DNA from: a bacterium
GTDB lineage: Bacteria; Campylobacterota; Campylobacteria; Campylobacterales; Sulfurimonadaceae
Reading direction: 5' to 3'
Assembly (NCBI GenBank): GCA_018824305.1
Contig: JAHJGM010000026.1
Location: 1-64,000, forward strand
DNA: 64,000 bases
Below are positions 57,523 to 64,000 of the stretch, piece by piece. The position numbers and the translations under genes were made by a program. The notes below the pieces were generated by a model. That model worked only from the letters and a program-made list of their open reading frames with translations, was not told the origin of the DNA and searched no databases. Every line of letters starts with the position of its first letter. Within the stretch, counting starts at the first letter, position 1.

Positions 57523-58046
57523 TTAGCCAATTTCACACGTTTACATCTGCTTCCCATAAGCGGAAGCGTGATCGCACCGGAGATAATGATGAAGAGATAT
57601 AAAACATAAATATTGTACCAATGATATGAGTTTGCAAATGTATAACTGATGGAAAATGAGAGTATCATCAACGCTGTAACAGACCAGATCATCGCCATCA
57701 TCCATTTTCTGAACACTTTTGATATATCGCCATACCCGACAGTCTCTATGATCTCATCACCCTTACATGTAAGCAGTTTAAGCACATATCCGTTATAACA
57801 GCGGTTAAAAAAGTGTTTTACTCCGCGAAACAGCGAGATCAAAAGTGTCAAGCTCCAAAATATGACGAACCAAAACCTGAAAATATCTATGAGTGCCATT
57901 ATCACATCACTGTTTAACGAAGCGGTGCTCTTTACAAAGTAAATAACAAAAGTTGCTACAAAAGAGAATAAAGATGCCAAGACGATGCTCTCGATAGTAA
58001 ATCGAATGACCCAGCTAAGCCAAAGTCTGAACCAAAATCTACTCAT
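57516..58046 (-). CDS. hypothetical four-helix membrane protein
   Basis: 176 aa with two pairs of hydrophobic segments (about 12-38, 50-70, 118-135, 145-162), separated by a charged loop with LLTCKGDEIIETVGYGDISK. I do not recognise the family. Translationally coupled on both sides (8- and 7-base overlaps), so the three genes 56809-58464 form a unit. Confidence 0.6.
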   Translation of the reverse strand: MSRFWFRLWLSWVIRFTIESIVLASLFSFVATFVIYFVKSTASLNSDVIMALIDIFRFWFVIFWSLTLLISLFRGVKHFFNRCYNGYVLKLLTCKGDEIIETVGYGDISKVFRKWMMAMIWSVTALMILSFSISYTFANSYHWYNIYVLYLFIIISGAITLPLMGSRCKRVKLAKC

Positions 58047-58464
58047 GTGAATATGGCTCCAGCATATTATGATAATGCTCCAGTGTCATGAAACTTTTTT
58101 CATATCTCCATCTGAGGACGAACTCGACGACGCTCTCTTTTAACTCTTTTTCCACACTCTCTACACGCCCAAAATATGCCAGTGAAATATTTTTACTTTT
58201 GACCACAGCCTCTTTATCGTAAGAGATAGCCAAGATCTGAAGATATTTTCTCTCTTTGATCTCTCCGACCTCTTCGCTTTTAAGAGATACTCCCGATAGA
58301 TTGATCGCTTTAAACTCAAAAATATCGGAAAAATTATCTATTTTTTCATTGATGTGCAAGGTTGAGAATAGTTCTTGAAGGAACTTTAGGTTCTCTTTTC
58401 TTGCAACTTCATACCCTGATATTTTTGATGTTAAGTTTTTTAACCTATCTAATGCGCTGCTCAT
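58039..58464 (-). CDS. hypothetical soluble protein
   Basis: 141 aa. Charged, alternating helix and strand (FKAINLSGVSLKSEEVGEIK), no motif recognised. First gene of the three-gene unit, divergent from murA. Confidence 0.55.
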   Translation of the reverse strand: MSSALDRLKNLTSKISGYEVARKENLKFLQELFSTLHINEKIDNFSDIFEFKAINLSGVSLKSEEVGEIKERKYLQILAISYDKEAVVKSKNISLAYFGRVESVEKELKESVVEFVLRWRYEKSFMTLEHYHNMLEPYSHE

Positions 58465-58507
58465 AATTTTGTAATTTCCCTTTATGCAAAAACAAACTTT
58501 AAAAAGA

Positions 58508-58513
58508 TATAAT
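58508..58513 (+). promoter_or_regulatory. -10 box of murA
   Basis: TATAAT 24 bases before the murA ATG at 58538. It places the transcript start downstream of the ATG at 58484, which supports the later start codon. Confidence 0.5.
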
Positions 58514-58537
58514 ATCTTAAAAAAGATAAAGATAAAT

Positions 58538-59800
58538 ATGGATTACTTAAAGATTCAAGGCAATACGAAGTTAAACGGTTCGATAGATATCTCAGGCGCA
58601 AAGAATGCAGCATTACCACTCATTGCAATGACTATTTTGGCAAAAGGCGATCTTACCATCACAAATATGCCCGATGTCGTTGATATTAAAACACTTTTGA
58701 AACTCCTGCAAAATCTCGGTGCATCATACACATTTGAAAATAACAGATTAGATATCAACACCTCCGAAGTACATCATACTAAAGCGACTTACGACATCGT
58801 AAAGACCATGAGGGCTTCCATCCTCGTCCTTGGTCCTTTGCTGGCTCGTTTTGGACATTGTGAAGTTTCGCTTCCTGGCGGATGTGCCATCGGACAACGC
58901 CCGATCGACCTGCATCTAAAAGCTCTGGAACTCATGGGTGCAAATATAACCATAGAAGCGGGTTATGTCAAAGCCGAAGCACCGGAGGGTCTTGTGGGAT
59001 GCGACATCATATTTGACAAGATCACGGTCACGGGTACGGCAAACATCGTTATGGCTGCAGCTCTTGCACGCGGAAAGACGACGATCACAAACGCCGCTCG
59101 CGAGCCTGAGGTCGTTCAACTTTGTGAAGTCCTCAAAGAGAGCGGAATCGCTATCGAGGGTGCGGGGACATCTGTCATCACTGTAGAGGGAACAGACAGA
59201 AAACTTATCGATATGAAATCTTTTAGTGTTATCCCCGACAGGATAGAAGCGGGAACATACCTTTGTGCTGCTGCAATCACAAACTCTGAACTGACTCTCA
59301 ATAAAGTAAGAAACGACCATCTCGGTTCTATCATCTCTAAACTTGAAGAGATGGGATTCAAATTTACAAAAAATGAGAATCAGCTCATCATTCATCCGGC
59401 TCAAAAGATCAAATCTGTTGATATAGTCACTCAGGAATACCCGGGATTTCCTACAGATATGCAGGCACAGTTTTTAGCCCTTGCAACTCAGGCAGAGGGA
59501 ACATCAACCATAGAAGAGCGTCTTTTTTAAAACAGATTTATGCATGTAAGCGAACTGCAGCGTCTTGGTGCAGATATCAAACTCAACGGTCACGTAGCAA
59601 GCATCAAAGGTGCGACAAAACTCTCGGGAACGGATGTCATGGCTACGGACTTAAGAGCTTCAAGCGCTTTGGTACTGGCTGCTATGGTAGCTGAGGGAGA
59701 GACAAGCATCCACCGTATCTATCATCTTGACCGCGGATATGAAAAATTAGAGAAAAAACTGGAAGCTGTAGGGGCAAAAATAGAGAGATTAAAGGAGTAG
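58538..59800 (+). pseudogene. murA: UDP-GlcNAc 1-carboxyvinyltransferase MurA, interrupted by an in-frame TAA
   Basis: Read through, the gene gives 420 aa, the normal MurA length. [20 protein letters not shown] starts it, the catalytic Cys116 lies in [16 protein letters not shown], and the C-terminus has [19 protein letters not shown]. Codon 331 (59528-59530) is TAA where the family has Glu: the frame reads EERLF[14 protein letters not shown] against the usual FENRFMH. Frame is unchanged across the stop, so this is a G-to-T substitution and not a frameshift. MurA is essential unless a second copy exists. A sequencing or assembly error is the first explanation. As written the product lacks its last 90 residues. 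Confidence 0.85.
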
Positions 59801-59813
59801 AAAAACTCTACTC
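59795..59813. terminator. hairpin spanning the stop codons of murA and hspR
   Basis: GAGTAGA (59795-59801), loop AAAAC, TCTACTC (59807-59813). It includes the TAG of murA and the complement of the TAG of hspR, with AAAG/CTTT flanks that extend pairing imperfectly. Likely a shared terminator for the two convergent genes. Confidence 0.5.
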
Positions 59814-60185
59814 TTTAAAGATTATCATCTCATAAATGCTTTTTTTAGTGACAAGCGATTTGTCGGGAGCGACCGAATGGGAATTTCTCAGACGCGCTAT
59901 CTCATGGCGGAGTTCTGCGATCTCCTGCTCCATAGAATCGATCTGGTCTTTTAGCCTTATCGCCACATCCACACCCGCAAGATTGACTCCAAGCTCACGA
60001 GTCAAACGAAGTATCATTTTTATCTTGTCTATATCGCGCTGAGAGTACATGCGTATCCTACCATCTGAACGAGAAGGTATGATAAGGTTTTCTCTTTCAT
60101 ATTGGCGTAACGTCTGCGGATGAATTTCCAATATCTTAGAAACAACACTTATCAGGTAAACCGGCTCATCATAATGGTGCGGCAT
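59808..60185 (-). CDS. hspR: heat-shock repressor HspR (MerR family)
   Basis: 125 aa. The N-terminal winged helix LISVVSKILEIHPQTLRQYE followed by GRIRMYSQRDIDKIKMIL is the MerR/HspR signature. A coiled coil (IRLKDQIDSMEQEIAELRHE) dimerises it. In Helicobacter and Campylobacter HspR represses the chaperone operons including its own. It is co-transcribed with cbpA (3-base gap), and a HAIR-like operator precedes cbpA. Confidence 0.92.
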   Translation of the reverse strand: MPHHYDEPVYLISVVSKILEIHPQTLRQYERENLIIPSRSDGRIRMYSQRDIDKIKMILRLTRELGVNLAGVDVAIRLKDQIDSMEQEIAELRHEIARLRNSHSVAPDKSLVTKKSIYEMIIFKE

Positions 60186-60188
60186 AAT

Positions 60189-61088
60189 CTACTCCTTTGG
60201 TAACTTTTCTTTCATAACATCGACTAAGTCGTTGCTCAGACTCTCCACAGGAGGCAACACGATATTGGCTTTTAAATACAGATCGCCTCTTGTGTTGGTC
60301 TTACGGTTGAGTACGCCCATCTCTTTGACACGGAAACGCTGACCGTTCTTCGTGTTTTGAGGGATTTTCAGTTTTATCTCTTTCTCTAAAGTCTGAATAG
60401 TTATCTTTTCGCCAAAAAGCGCCGCATAAAGCGGTACGTCTACGGTCTTGACAAGATTGTCGCCCTCTCTCTCATACTCAGGAGAAGCCGCGACGTTTAT
60501 CTTTAGAAAAAGGTCTCCCGCACGTCCGCCTTGGGCATGACCTTTACCTCTTACACGAAGTTTCTCTCCGCTTTTTACGCCTGCGGGGATCTTGATGTCA
60601 AATCTCTCACCGTTGACCGAGACGGAATGAGAACCGCCTAGAATTGAGACGCTAAAGGGGATAGTCACGTTTGACTCGATGTCAAGGTTTGGCTCTTGAT
60701 GAAAACCGCCACCGCCAAATCCGCCTCTTGAACCACCGCCAAAACCGCCGAATCCGCCAAAGCCCGAAGAACCGCCAAATCCACCGCCGCCTCCGAACAT
60801 GTTGCGTAAAATTTCGTCAAGGTCAACGTTGCCGCCTTGAGAACTTGCAAAATCGTGGAAGTTCTGTCCGCCGAACATACTGTCACCGTACTGGTCGTAC
60901 TGTGCGCGTTTTTTCTTGTCGCTTAGTATCTCGTAAGCCGCATTGACCTCTTTAAATTTCTCTTCGGCATCCGCTTCTTTATTGATATCGGGATGAAATT
61001 GACGTGCAAGTTTTCTGTATGCTTTTTTTATGTCCGCTTCTGTAGCGTTTTGTGAAATACCTAATGTCTCATATAATGATTTGCTCAT
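60189..61088 (-). CDS. cbpA: CbpA/DnaJ class B co-chaperone
   Basis: 299 aa. J-domain with the HPD motif (KLARQFHPDINKEA), then a Gly/Phe-rich region of ~45 residues (about 90-130), then the C-terminal client-binding domains (VRGKGHAQGGRAGDLFLKIN). No zinc-finger CxxCxGxG repeats, hence CbpA type. Stimulates DnaK. Confidence 0.92.
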   Translation of the reverse strand: MSKSLYETLGISQNATEADIKKAYRKLARQFHPDINKEADAEEKFKEVNAAYEILSDKKKRAQYDQYGDSMFGGQNFHDFASSQGGNVDLDEILRNMFGGGGGFGGSSGFGGFGGFGGGSRGGFGGGGFHQEPNLDIESNVTIPFSVSILGGSHSVSVNGERFDIKIPAGVKSGEKLRVRGKGHAQGGRAGDLFLKINVAASPEYEREGDNLVKTVDVPLYAALFGEKITIQTLEKEIKLKIPQNTKNGQRFRVKEMGVLNRKTNTRGDLYLKANIVLPPVESLSNDLVDVMKEKLPKE

Positions 61089-61129
61089 ATCTTTTTCCTA
61101 AAAATCTATATTTACTCTATTTATGTCAG

Positions 61130-61164
61130 ATTATATCACAATAGTTGAGTCGGTGTCAATCAAG
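61130..61164 (-). promoter_or_regulatory. cbpA-hspR promoter with HAIR-like HspR operator
   Basis: Minus strand: TTGACA (61159-61154), 18 bases, TATAAT (61135-61130), 41 bases before cbpA. Overlapping the -35 is GTTGAGT (61144-61150)-N7-AATCAAG (61158-61164) on the plus strand, matching 12 of 14 positions of the HAIR consensus CTTGAGT-N7-ACTCAAG. HspR bound there would block RNA polymerase. Confidence 0.75.
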
Positions 61165-61185
61165 TTTTTTGAAGAAATTTTGCAG

Positions 61186-61214
61186 TTACATGTAGGTATT
61201 TTACCTACATGTAA
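61186..61214. repeat. 13-bp hairpin of TTACATGTA type between purH and cbpA
   Basis: TTACATGTAGGTA (61186-61198), loop TTT, TACCTACATGTAA (61202-61214), a perfect stem starting ten bases after the purH stop codon on the minus strand. No T-run follows on that strand; on the plus strand GGGTTGTTTTT follows. Probably a transcript end for purH. Confidence 0.5.
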
Positions 61215-61223
61215 GGGTTGTTT

Positions 61224-62759
61224 TTAATGTAAGAAGTGTCTAATCTCTGAGAAGTAAAGAGCCATGCCATGCTCGTTTGCAGCGGCTATGACCTCATCAT
61301 CACGGATAGAACCGCCAGGCTCGATCACGCTTTTTACACCCGCAGCAGCAGCAGCATCGATGCTGTCACGGAACGGGAAAAATGCTTCTGAAGCTAATGC
61401 GGCACCAGTCACGTCCAGCCCCATATCTTTTGCTTTTTTAAGCGCACACTGGCTTGCATCCACGCGAGATGTCATACCCATACCCACTGCTACCATTGCA
61501 GAGTCTTTGACGTAAACGACACAGTTAGATTTTGTCAAAGATGCCACTTTGTAAGCGATCTCCATATCTTTTAACTCTTGTGCAGATGCAGCTTTTGCAC
61601 TTACAAGTTTAGAGTTTTTGACCTCATCCTCTTTCACATAATCAGCATCTTGGAAAACAAATCCGCCATCGATATGTTTGAAGTCATGAGTGTCATTTGC
61701 AAGAACAAGCTTATCACTGCCATACTCAAAAAGCTTGATACGTTTTTTTGATTCAAACACCGTCTGAGCTTCTGGCGTAATGCGTCCAGCTATAAGTAGT
61801 TCTATAAAAATCTCATTTATTTTTTCTGCAAGCGCTTTGTCTACCGTACCATTTACTGCAACCACACCGCCAAATGCTGATACTGGGTCACACTTTAGTG
61901 CCTCAGTATAAGCTTCTAAAAGTGTATCTTTGATAGCAAAACCACAAGGGTTTCCGTGTTTAACGATACATACCGCATTATCATTACCAAATGCCGCAGC
62001 GATCTTCACCGCACCGTTGATGTCAGTAAGATTGTTGAAACTCGCTTCGCCTTTTAACGTCGTGAAGTTTTTAGAGAAGTATTTGTCAAACTCGTAAAGC
62101 GCACCTTTTTGGTGTGGGTTTTCCCCGTAACGAGTATCCATAACTTTGTTTCCTACGATGAACTGCTTTTCGCCCATACCGTTGTTAAAACGGCTGTTCA
62201 TGTAGTTTGCTATCATAGAATCATACGCCGCTGTATGCTCATACGCTTTTATCATCAGTGAACGGCGGAACTCTACCGTGTTTGTATCGCTCTCAATAGC
62301 GTTTAGCACTAAAGAGTAGTCAGACGGGTCAGTCACGATGATAACGCTGTCAAAGTTCTTTGCAGCACTTCTTACCATCGCAGGTCCGCCGATGTCGATG
62401 TTTTCGATGATCTCTTCAAAATCATCAGTTCTCTCGATAGTCGCTTTAAAAGGGTAAAGGTTTACACACACAAGATCAATTGCCTCGACGCCAAGCTCTT
62501 TTGCCTGATCCAGGTGAGACTGCTTGTCGCGACGATGTAAGATACCGCCGTGAACGTACGGGTTTAATGTCTTTACACGCCCCTCAAAACATTCAGGAAA
62601 CTTCGTCACCTCATCTATTTCTATCGCTTTGATGCCGTTTTCAACGAGAATCTTATATGTTCCGCCTGTAGAGATTATCTCAAAACCGTTGTTTACTAGC
62701 GACTTTGCAAATTCTACGATATTGCTTTTGTCACTGACACTTAGTAATGCACGTTTCAT
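61224..62759 (-). CDS. purH: bifunctional AICAR transformylase / IMP cyclohydrolase PurH
   Basis: 511 aa. Last two steps of IMP synthesis. N-terminal MGS-like IMP cyclohydrolase domain: [38 protein letters not shown]-terminal transformylase: [15 protein letters not shown] and [13 protein letters not shown] with the active Lys-His. Ends [20 protein letters not shown]. Its leader has a perfect TTAAGTA TCGG TACTTAA repeat (62775-62792). Confidence 0.96.
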   Translation of the reverse strand: MKRALLSVSDKSNIVEFAKSLVNNGFEIISTGGTYKILVENGIKAIEIDEVTKFPECFEGRVKTLNPYVHGGILHRRDKQSHLDQAKELGVEAIDLVCVNLYPFKATIERTDDFEEIIENIDIGGPAMVRSAAKNFDSVIIVTDPSDYSLVLNAIESDTNTVEFRRSLMIKAYEHTAAYDSMIANYMNSRFNNGMGEKQFIVGNKVMDTRYGENPHQKGALYEFDKYFSKNFTTLKGEASFNNLTDINGAVKIAAAFGNDNAVCIVKHGNPCGFAIKDTLLEAYTEALKCDPVSAFGGVVAVNGTVDKALAEKINEIFIELLIAGRITPEAQTVFESKKRIKLFEYGSDKLVLANDTHDFKHIDGGFVFQDADYVKEDEVKNSKLVSAKAASAQELKDMEIAYKVASLTKSNCVVYVKDSAMVAVGMGMTSRVDASQCALKKAKDMGLDVTGAALASEAFFPFRDSIDAAAAAGVKSVIEPGGSIRDDEVIAAANEHGMALYFSEIRHFLH

Positions 62760-62774
62760 TTCTTTCCTTGAGGG

Positions 62775-62792
62775 TTAAGTATCGGTACTTAA
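62775..62792. promoter_or_regulatory. inverted repeat in the purH leader
   Basis: TTAAGTA TCGG TACTTAA, 16 bases upstream of the purH ATG, next to a second A/T repeat (AAAATTT 62791-62797, AAATTTT 62803-62809). It could be an operator or an RNA hairpin in the divergent purH / NIF3-like region. Confidence 0.4.
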
Positions 62793-62878
62793 AATTTAAA
62801 TGAAATTTTACCGACTTTTTTATACAGATAAGCTTATTCATGCTAACATATTTCTCACACTTACCAGAAGGACAGATC

Positions 62879-63190
62879 ATGTACAAACTCGCCTACTTTG
62901 TACCAGCCGAAGCAAAAGAAAAGACAAAACAAGCTCTTTTTGAGATAGGTGCCGGAAGATACGCAAACTATGAGTGCTGCAGTTTTGAGACGCTGGGACA
63001 CGGGCAGTTCAAGCCCATAAAAGGTGCCAATCCGCACATAGGGGAGTTGGACAGACTCGAGGTTGTCGAGGAGTATAAAGTCGAGATGATATGTGATGAT
63101 GAGATCATCAAGAAAGCTGTGGAAGTACTAAAAGCAGCTCATCCTTATGAAGAGGTTGCGTATGAAGTTTTTAAAATGGAAAAATTTTAG
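62879..63190 (+). CDS. stand-alone NIF3 insert / CutA-like domain protein
   Basis: 103 aa from the ATG at 62879, which follows AGAAGGA at 6 bases; the ATG at 62840 has no such site. Sequence YKLAYFVPAEAKEKTKQALF, GAGRYANYECCSFETLGHGQ, and HPYEEVAYEVF match the PII/CutA-like domain that is inserted in YqfO-type NIF3 proteins, here on its own. Function unknown; metal binding has been suggested for the family. The 3' end overlaps the convergent hypothetical gene by 63 bases. Confidence 0.8.
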   Translation: MYKLAYFVPAEAKEKTKQALFEIGAGRYANYECCSFETLGHGQFKPIKGANPHIGELDRLEVVEEYKVEMICDDEIIKKAVEVLKAAHPYEEVAYEVFKMEKF

Positions 63191-63676
63191 TTTTTTAGAC
63201 TTATCTTCTATAGTATCACGAAGAACACGTGTACTTCGTATCTCTCTGACCGGATCATATTTTCTACAACAACTTCGTGCAATATATGTATATGTTTTGC
63301 CTAAGTCATCATTGATAACTACTTTACATAAAAATGGTTCACCCCATACATTTTTATAAAGCTTTTCCAATTCTGTTGGTGAACAACACTGAAAAGACAA
63401 TATAACACTTGCTGTTCTTATAATACCTTTTTTAAATCCGCGCACTTCCAATTGTCTCATTAAAAAGTCATAATAAAATTTAGTTGCACTATTGATATCA
63501 TTTTCTATCGATTCTTCTAATGGATACAAATCTAATATTAATGTGTTGGTATTCATTTCATACGCTTTTTTGTATAATTTCCCCATTCCCCAATAACCGT
63601 CGATATCATTATTTCGAGAGATAAAACTTGTGGCCATCCCTTCAACAACACTCTTTAATTCTTTTCGTCTTGGCAT
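63128..63676 (-). CDS. conserved hypothetical protein
   Basis: 182 aa, soluble and basic. N-terminal part SRNNDIDGYWGMGKLYKKAY is a block I associate with a widespread small family without known role. CCSPTELEKLYKNVWGEPFLC follows. The last ~35 residues (KSKKLKFFHFKNFIRNLF) overlap the convergent NIF3-like gene and look like an unconserved tail. A stop lost near 63190 would explain this. Confidence 0.6.
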   Translation of the reverse strand: MPRRKELKSVVEGMATSFISRNNDIDGYWGMGKLYKKAYEMNTNTLILDLYPLEESIENDINSATKFYYDFLMRQLEVRGFKKGIIRTASVILSFQCCSPTELEKLYKNVWGEPFLCKVVINDDLGKTYTYIARSCCRKYDPVREIRSTRVLRDTIEDKSKKLKFFHFKNFIRNLFIRMSCF

Positions 63677-63749
63677 TACTTTTCTTCTCTTTTTTTATTT
63701 ACTGAATAAACATTATATTCATTATATGTTTATATGTAAAGATTTTACT

Positions 63750-64000
63750 CCATACTTTTTGTCCGCAAAAAGTACACAAAAACTCTTGCAACGGCTTCGA
63801 GCTTGACTACGTCAAGTTCCCAAGAAAGAGTAATTCCACTCCTAAAAATGCAAAACTCGGCAAGCCTCAAACAGTTGCATTTTTTTAACGTCATTACTTT
63901 ACTATTTCTCGGCTCTGCAGGGGTTGCAACTGACGAAGAGGTTTGGTCGGCGTTTTCTTGGTGTCACTTTGGATTTTAGTCTTTTTGACCGAGTGGAGTC
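63750..64000. repeat. structured repeat-like DNA at the right edge
   Basis: No credible gene in 63677-64000. Perfect inverted repeats occur in succession: TACTTTTTG TCCG CAAAAAGTA (63753-63774), CTTGAC TAC GTCAAG (63802-63816), AAAAATGCAA-21-TTGCATTTTT (63844-63884), and CAGTTGCA with TGCAACTG (63872-63879, 63925-63932). G+C rises toward the end compared with nearby A+T-rich DNA. It looks like a dispersed, hairpin-forming element continuing past the window. Confidence 0.4.

Noticed and set aside
58484-58537. Upstream ATG of murA at 58484
   Set aside because: It lies before the TATAAT at 58508 and adds 18 residues absent from MurA proteins.

Overview
The window is a chromosomal segment of a member of the Campylobacterota (formerly Epsilonproteobacteria), most like a free-living Sulfurimonas-type organism. 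The genus is an inference. It rests on a fused ispDF gene followed by an HP1021-type atypical response regulator, an ATP-sulfurylase-like protein and pgpA; on the hspR-cbpA pair; on aminofutalosine (MqnE) menaquinone synthesis; on a PglB-type oligosaccharyltransferase; and on a Campylobacter-like legionaminic acid gene order. The DNA is A+T-rich, genes are tightly packed, and start codons often overlap the previous stop.

Positions 1-30466 hold about 30 genes, all on the minus strand, so transcription runs right to left. It begins with mqnE, a family 2 glycosyltransferase and galE. Next comes a near-complete CMP-legionaminic acid pathway of the GDP-linked type (legB, legC, legH, legI, legG, ptmE, ptmF, legF, ptmA). 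An MBOAT acyltransferase and an SGNH-like partner sit between legB and legC. A NodU/CmcH carbamoyltransferase follows, and then an O-antigen-like cluster: Wzx flippase, a large unrecognised protein, two hexapeptide acyltransferases, a dTDP-rhamnose 4-epimerase-like enzyme, glycosyltransferases and a methyltransferase. The cluster ends in a wbpU-wbpV-wbpL-wbpM-like module that probably makes and loads QuiNAc or a related 6-deoxy-HexNAc. trpG/pabA closes the series.

Positions 30500-36990 (plus strand) carry glnD, glmS and a membrane diguanylate cyclase with a periplasmic haem c motif, ending in a strong hairpin. Positions 37000-42700 (minus) carry two paralogous CydA-superfamily membrane proteins, one with a C-terminal cytochrome c domain, then mrp and thiC. 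Positions 42969-46660 (plus) carry ispDF, the HP1021-like regulator, the ATP-sulfurylase-like gene and pgpA. gdhA, a small membrane protein and a lone OppC-type permease follow.

Positions 49626-53613 (minus) hold the flagellar genes flgI, flgJ, flgM, a flgN-like gene and flgK, with a good sigma-28 promoter before flgM. Then come rsmD, a hypothetical gene, pglB, a degenerate DEDDh exonuclease and two hypothetical genes. murA (plus) is interrupted by one in-frame TAA. hspR-cbpA has a HAIR-like operator over its promoter. purH, a small NIF3/CutA-like gene and a hypothetical gene follow. The last 250 bases are rich in inverted repeats and look like a dispersed repeat.

Main points for a second look: the murA nonsense codon, the CydA-like pair with haem c, the acyltransferase pair inside the legionaminic acid operon, the ATP-sulfurylase-like protein lacking its sulfate-binding residues, the strongly over-represented palindrome TTACATGTAA, and the structured right edge. 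No CRISPR array, tRNA, rRNA or recognisable insertion sequence was seen.
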